5,772 nucleotides of DNA from Flavobacteriaceae bacterium (GTDB taxonomy: Bacteria; Bacteroidota; Bacteroidia; Flavobacteriales; Flavobacteriaceae): contig JAUVCP010000163.1 in assembly GCA_030590765.1 (NCBI GenBank), forward strand, positions 1 through 5,772, read 5' to 3'. Below the pieces are notes generated by a model. It was not told where the DNA came from, searched no databases, and worked only from the letters and a program-made list of their open reading frames with translations. Below are positions 4,910 through 5,772 of this stretch, one piece after another. A program made the translations under genes and the position numbers. How positions within the stretch are numbered: position 1 is the stretch's first letter; each line of letters opens with the position of its first letter.

Positions 4910-5772
4910 TGAGAAATATTTCTATAATCACAGTAATTATATTTTCACTTTTTGCATGTCAAAATTTTGAAAATAAGAAAGATATTAAATCTGAGCAAAC
5001 TCAAAAAAAATTAAAAATTGCCGTTTTTAACGGAAATGGTGCCGGAGAAATTTCAGTTATTGAAACTATTGAAGCATTAAAAATTGATAATGGAATTATA
5101 GCGAAACCTTTAAGTGCTTTAGAAATACAAAGCGGGCAACTTAATGATTTTGATGCTTTGATTTTTCCTGGTGGAAGCGGGAGTAAACAATTACTTAATT
5201 TGGGTGAAACAGGCAAAGAAATTGTAACTGATTTTGTTGCAAAACAAGGTAAAGGCATTATAGGAATTTGTGCAGGTGCCTATTTGTTATCATCAACGGT
5301 AGGTTATCCTAACTTAAAGATTGCTAGTTCAGTACATATTGATAGGGCACATTATAATAGAGGTCGAGGATTAGTTGAATTTGAATTAACAGACAATGGT
5401 TTTAAAGTTTTTCCTGAATTAAAGGATCATCACCTTTTTGCCCAATATTACGATGGACCGGTATTGGTACAAAACGATTCTACAGATGTGAAATATGAAG
5501 AATTAGGAAAATATGTTACAGATATTCACCCTGATAATTTTGCCCCTGAAGGAATTACTCCGGGTAAAACGTTTATACTTAATCAAAGTAAAGGAAAAGG
5601 AAAAGTATTTTTAATAGCAGGGCATCCTGAATCAACACCAGGTATGCGCTGGATGATTCCTCGCATGGCGCGCTGGGTTTGCGGAAGCGAATTAGTGACT
5701 TATAATAAAAAATGGATTAGACCTCAAGTAAATAACAAAGCAATTGTTTTTGATAAAACGCTTAGAAAAGAG
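4909..5772 (+). CDS. Lipoprotein with BPL_N / class I glutamine amidotransferase-like domain (3' end outside window)
   Basis: The ATG at 4909 shares its A with the TAA of the previous gene (TAATG, 4907-4911), so translation is probably coupled. The frame is open for 288 codons to the right edge. Residues 1-17 form a lipoprotein signal with lipobox LFAC, Cys17 being the lipidated residue, followed by a short polar linker. From about 35 there is a class I glutamine amidotransferase-like fold: KIAVFNGNGAGEISV (36-50), FDALIFPGGSGS (81-92), the nucleophile elbow GIGICAGAY-like GIIGICAGAY (116-125, Cys121) and AGHPEST (237-243, His239 and Glu241). The Cys/His/Glu set is intact. The pattern fits the BPL_N family, named after the N-terminal domain of eukaryotic biotin protein ligase. 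That name does not imply biotin transfer; no ligase domain is visible. The final Trp-rich part (248-288) runs on past the edge. It probably acts at the membrane or cell surface beside its operon partner. The reaction is unknown. Confidence 0.82.
   Translation, partial: MRNISIITVIIFSLFACQNFENKKDIKSEQTQKKLKIAVFNGNGAGEISVIETIEALKIDNGIIAKPLSALEIQSGQLNDFDALIFPGGSGSKQLLNLGETGKEIVTDFVAKQGKGIIGICAGAYLLSSTVGYPNLKIASSVHIDRAHYNRGRGLVEFELTDNGFKVFPELKDHHLFAQYYDGPVLVQNDSTDVKYEELGKYVTDIHPDNFAPEGITPGKTFILNQSKGKGKVFLIAGHPESTPGMRWMIPRMARWVCGSELVTYNKKWIRPQVNNKAIVFDKTLRKE

Noticed and set aside
5001..5258. Minus-strand frame opposite the BPL_N-like lipoprotein gene
   Set aside because: The + strand carries an intact domain with a lipobox and catalytic residues; the opposite frame is low complexity.
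4909..5772. Reading the BPL_N-like protein as a biotin protein ligase
   Set aside because: No biotin-binding or ligase catalytic domain is present in the visible 288 residues, and the protein carries a lipoprotein signal, which does not fit a cytoplasmic ligase.

Overview
The window is strongly AT-rich, with long A/T runs between genes. Its start codons lack clear Shine-Dalgarno sequences and are preceded by A-rich leaders. Two starts are preceded by TAnnTTTG-type -7 boxes, the Bacteroidetes primary sigma factor signature. Together with the protein styles (short acidic-tailed TatA, cysteine-free GltX with an insert after the KMSKS loop, exported cysteine hydrolases), this points to a marine or environmental member of the Flavobacteriia (Bacteroidota). 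This placement is inference from sequence style, not from a search.

Layout. Positions 2-61 hold the last 19 codons of a probable membrane protein. Next comes tatA (133-339, +), the pore-forming subunit of the twin-arginine translocase. A perfect 17-bp hairpin (356-392) separates it from the convergent SPFH/band 7 gene (426-1343, -), which resembles the HIR/stomatin group. A 151-bp A/T-rich divergent gap (1344-1494) leads to a small membrane-anchored protein of unknown function (1495-1860, +). This faces gltX (1944-3485, -), glutamyl-tRNA synthetase, across a perfect 21-bp hairpin (1892-1937). I see no operon across this housekeeping half: orientations alternate and convergent ends are closed by shared hairpins.

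A 173-bp divergent gap (3486-3658) carries a near-consensus promoter and two palindromes. From it runs a two-gene exported operon. The first gene (3659-4909, +) encodes a secreted Ntn-type cysteine amidohydrolase/acyltransferase whose nucleophile sits directly after the signal peptide. The second (4909 to beyond 5772, +) encodes a lipoprotein with a BPL_N / class I glutamine amidotransferase-like domain and an intact Cys...His-x-Glu set. Stop and start overlap in TAATG, so the two are probably translationally coupled. Two unrelated cysteine hydrolase folds exported from one transcript is the most interesting feature here. It may be a small periplasmic or cell-surface system that processes an amide- or peptide-containing substrate, but no substrate can be read from the sequence.

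No tRNA, rRNA, CRISPR array or mobile element was recognised.
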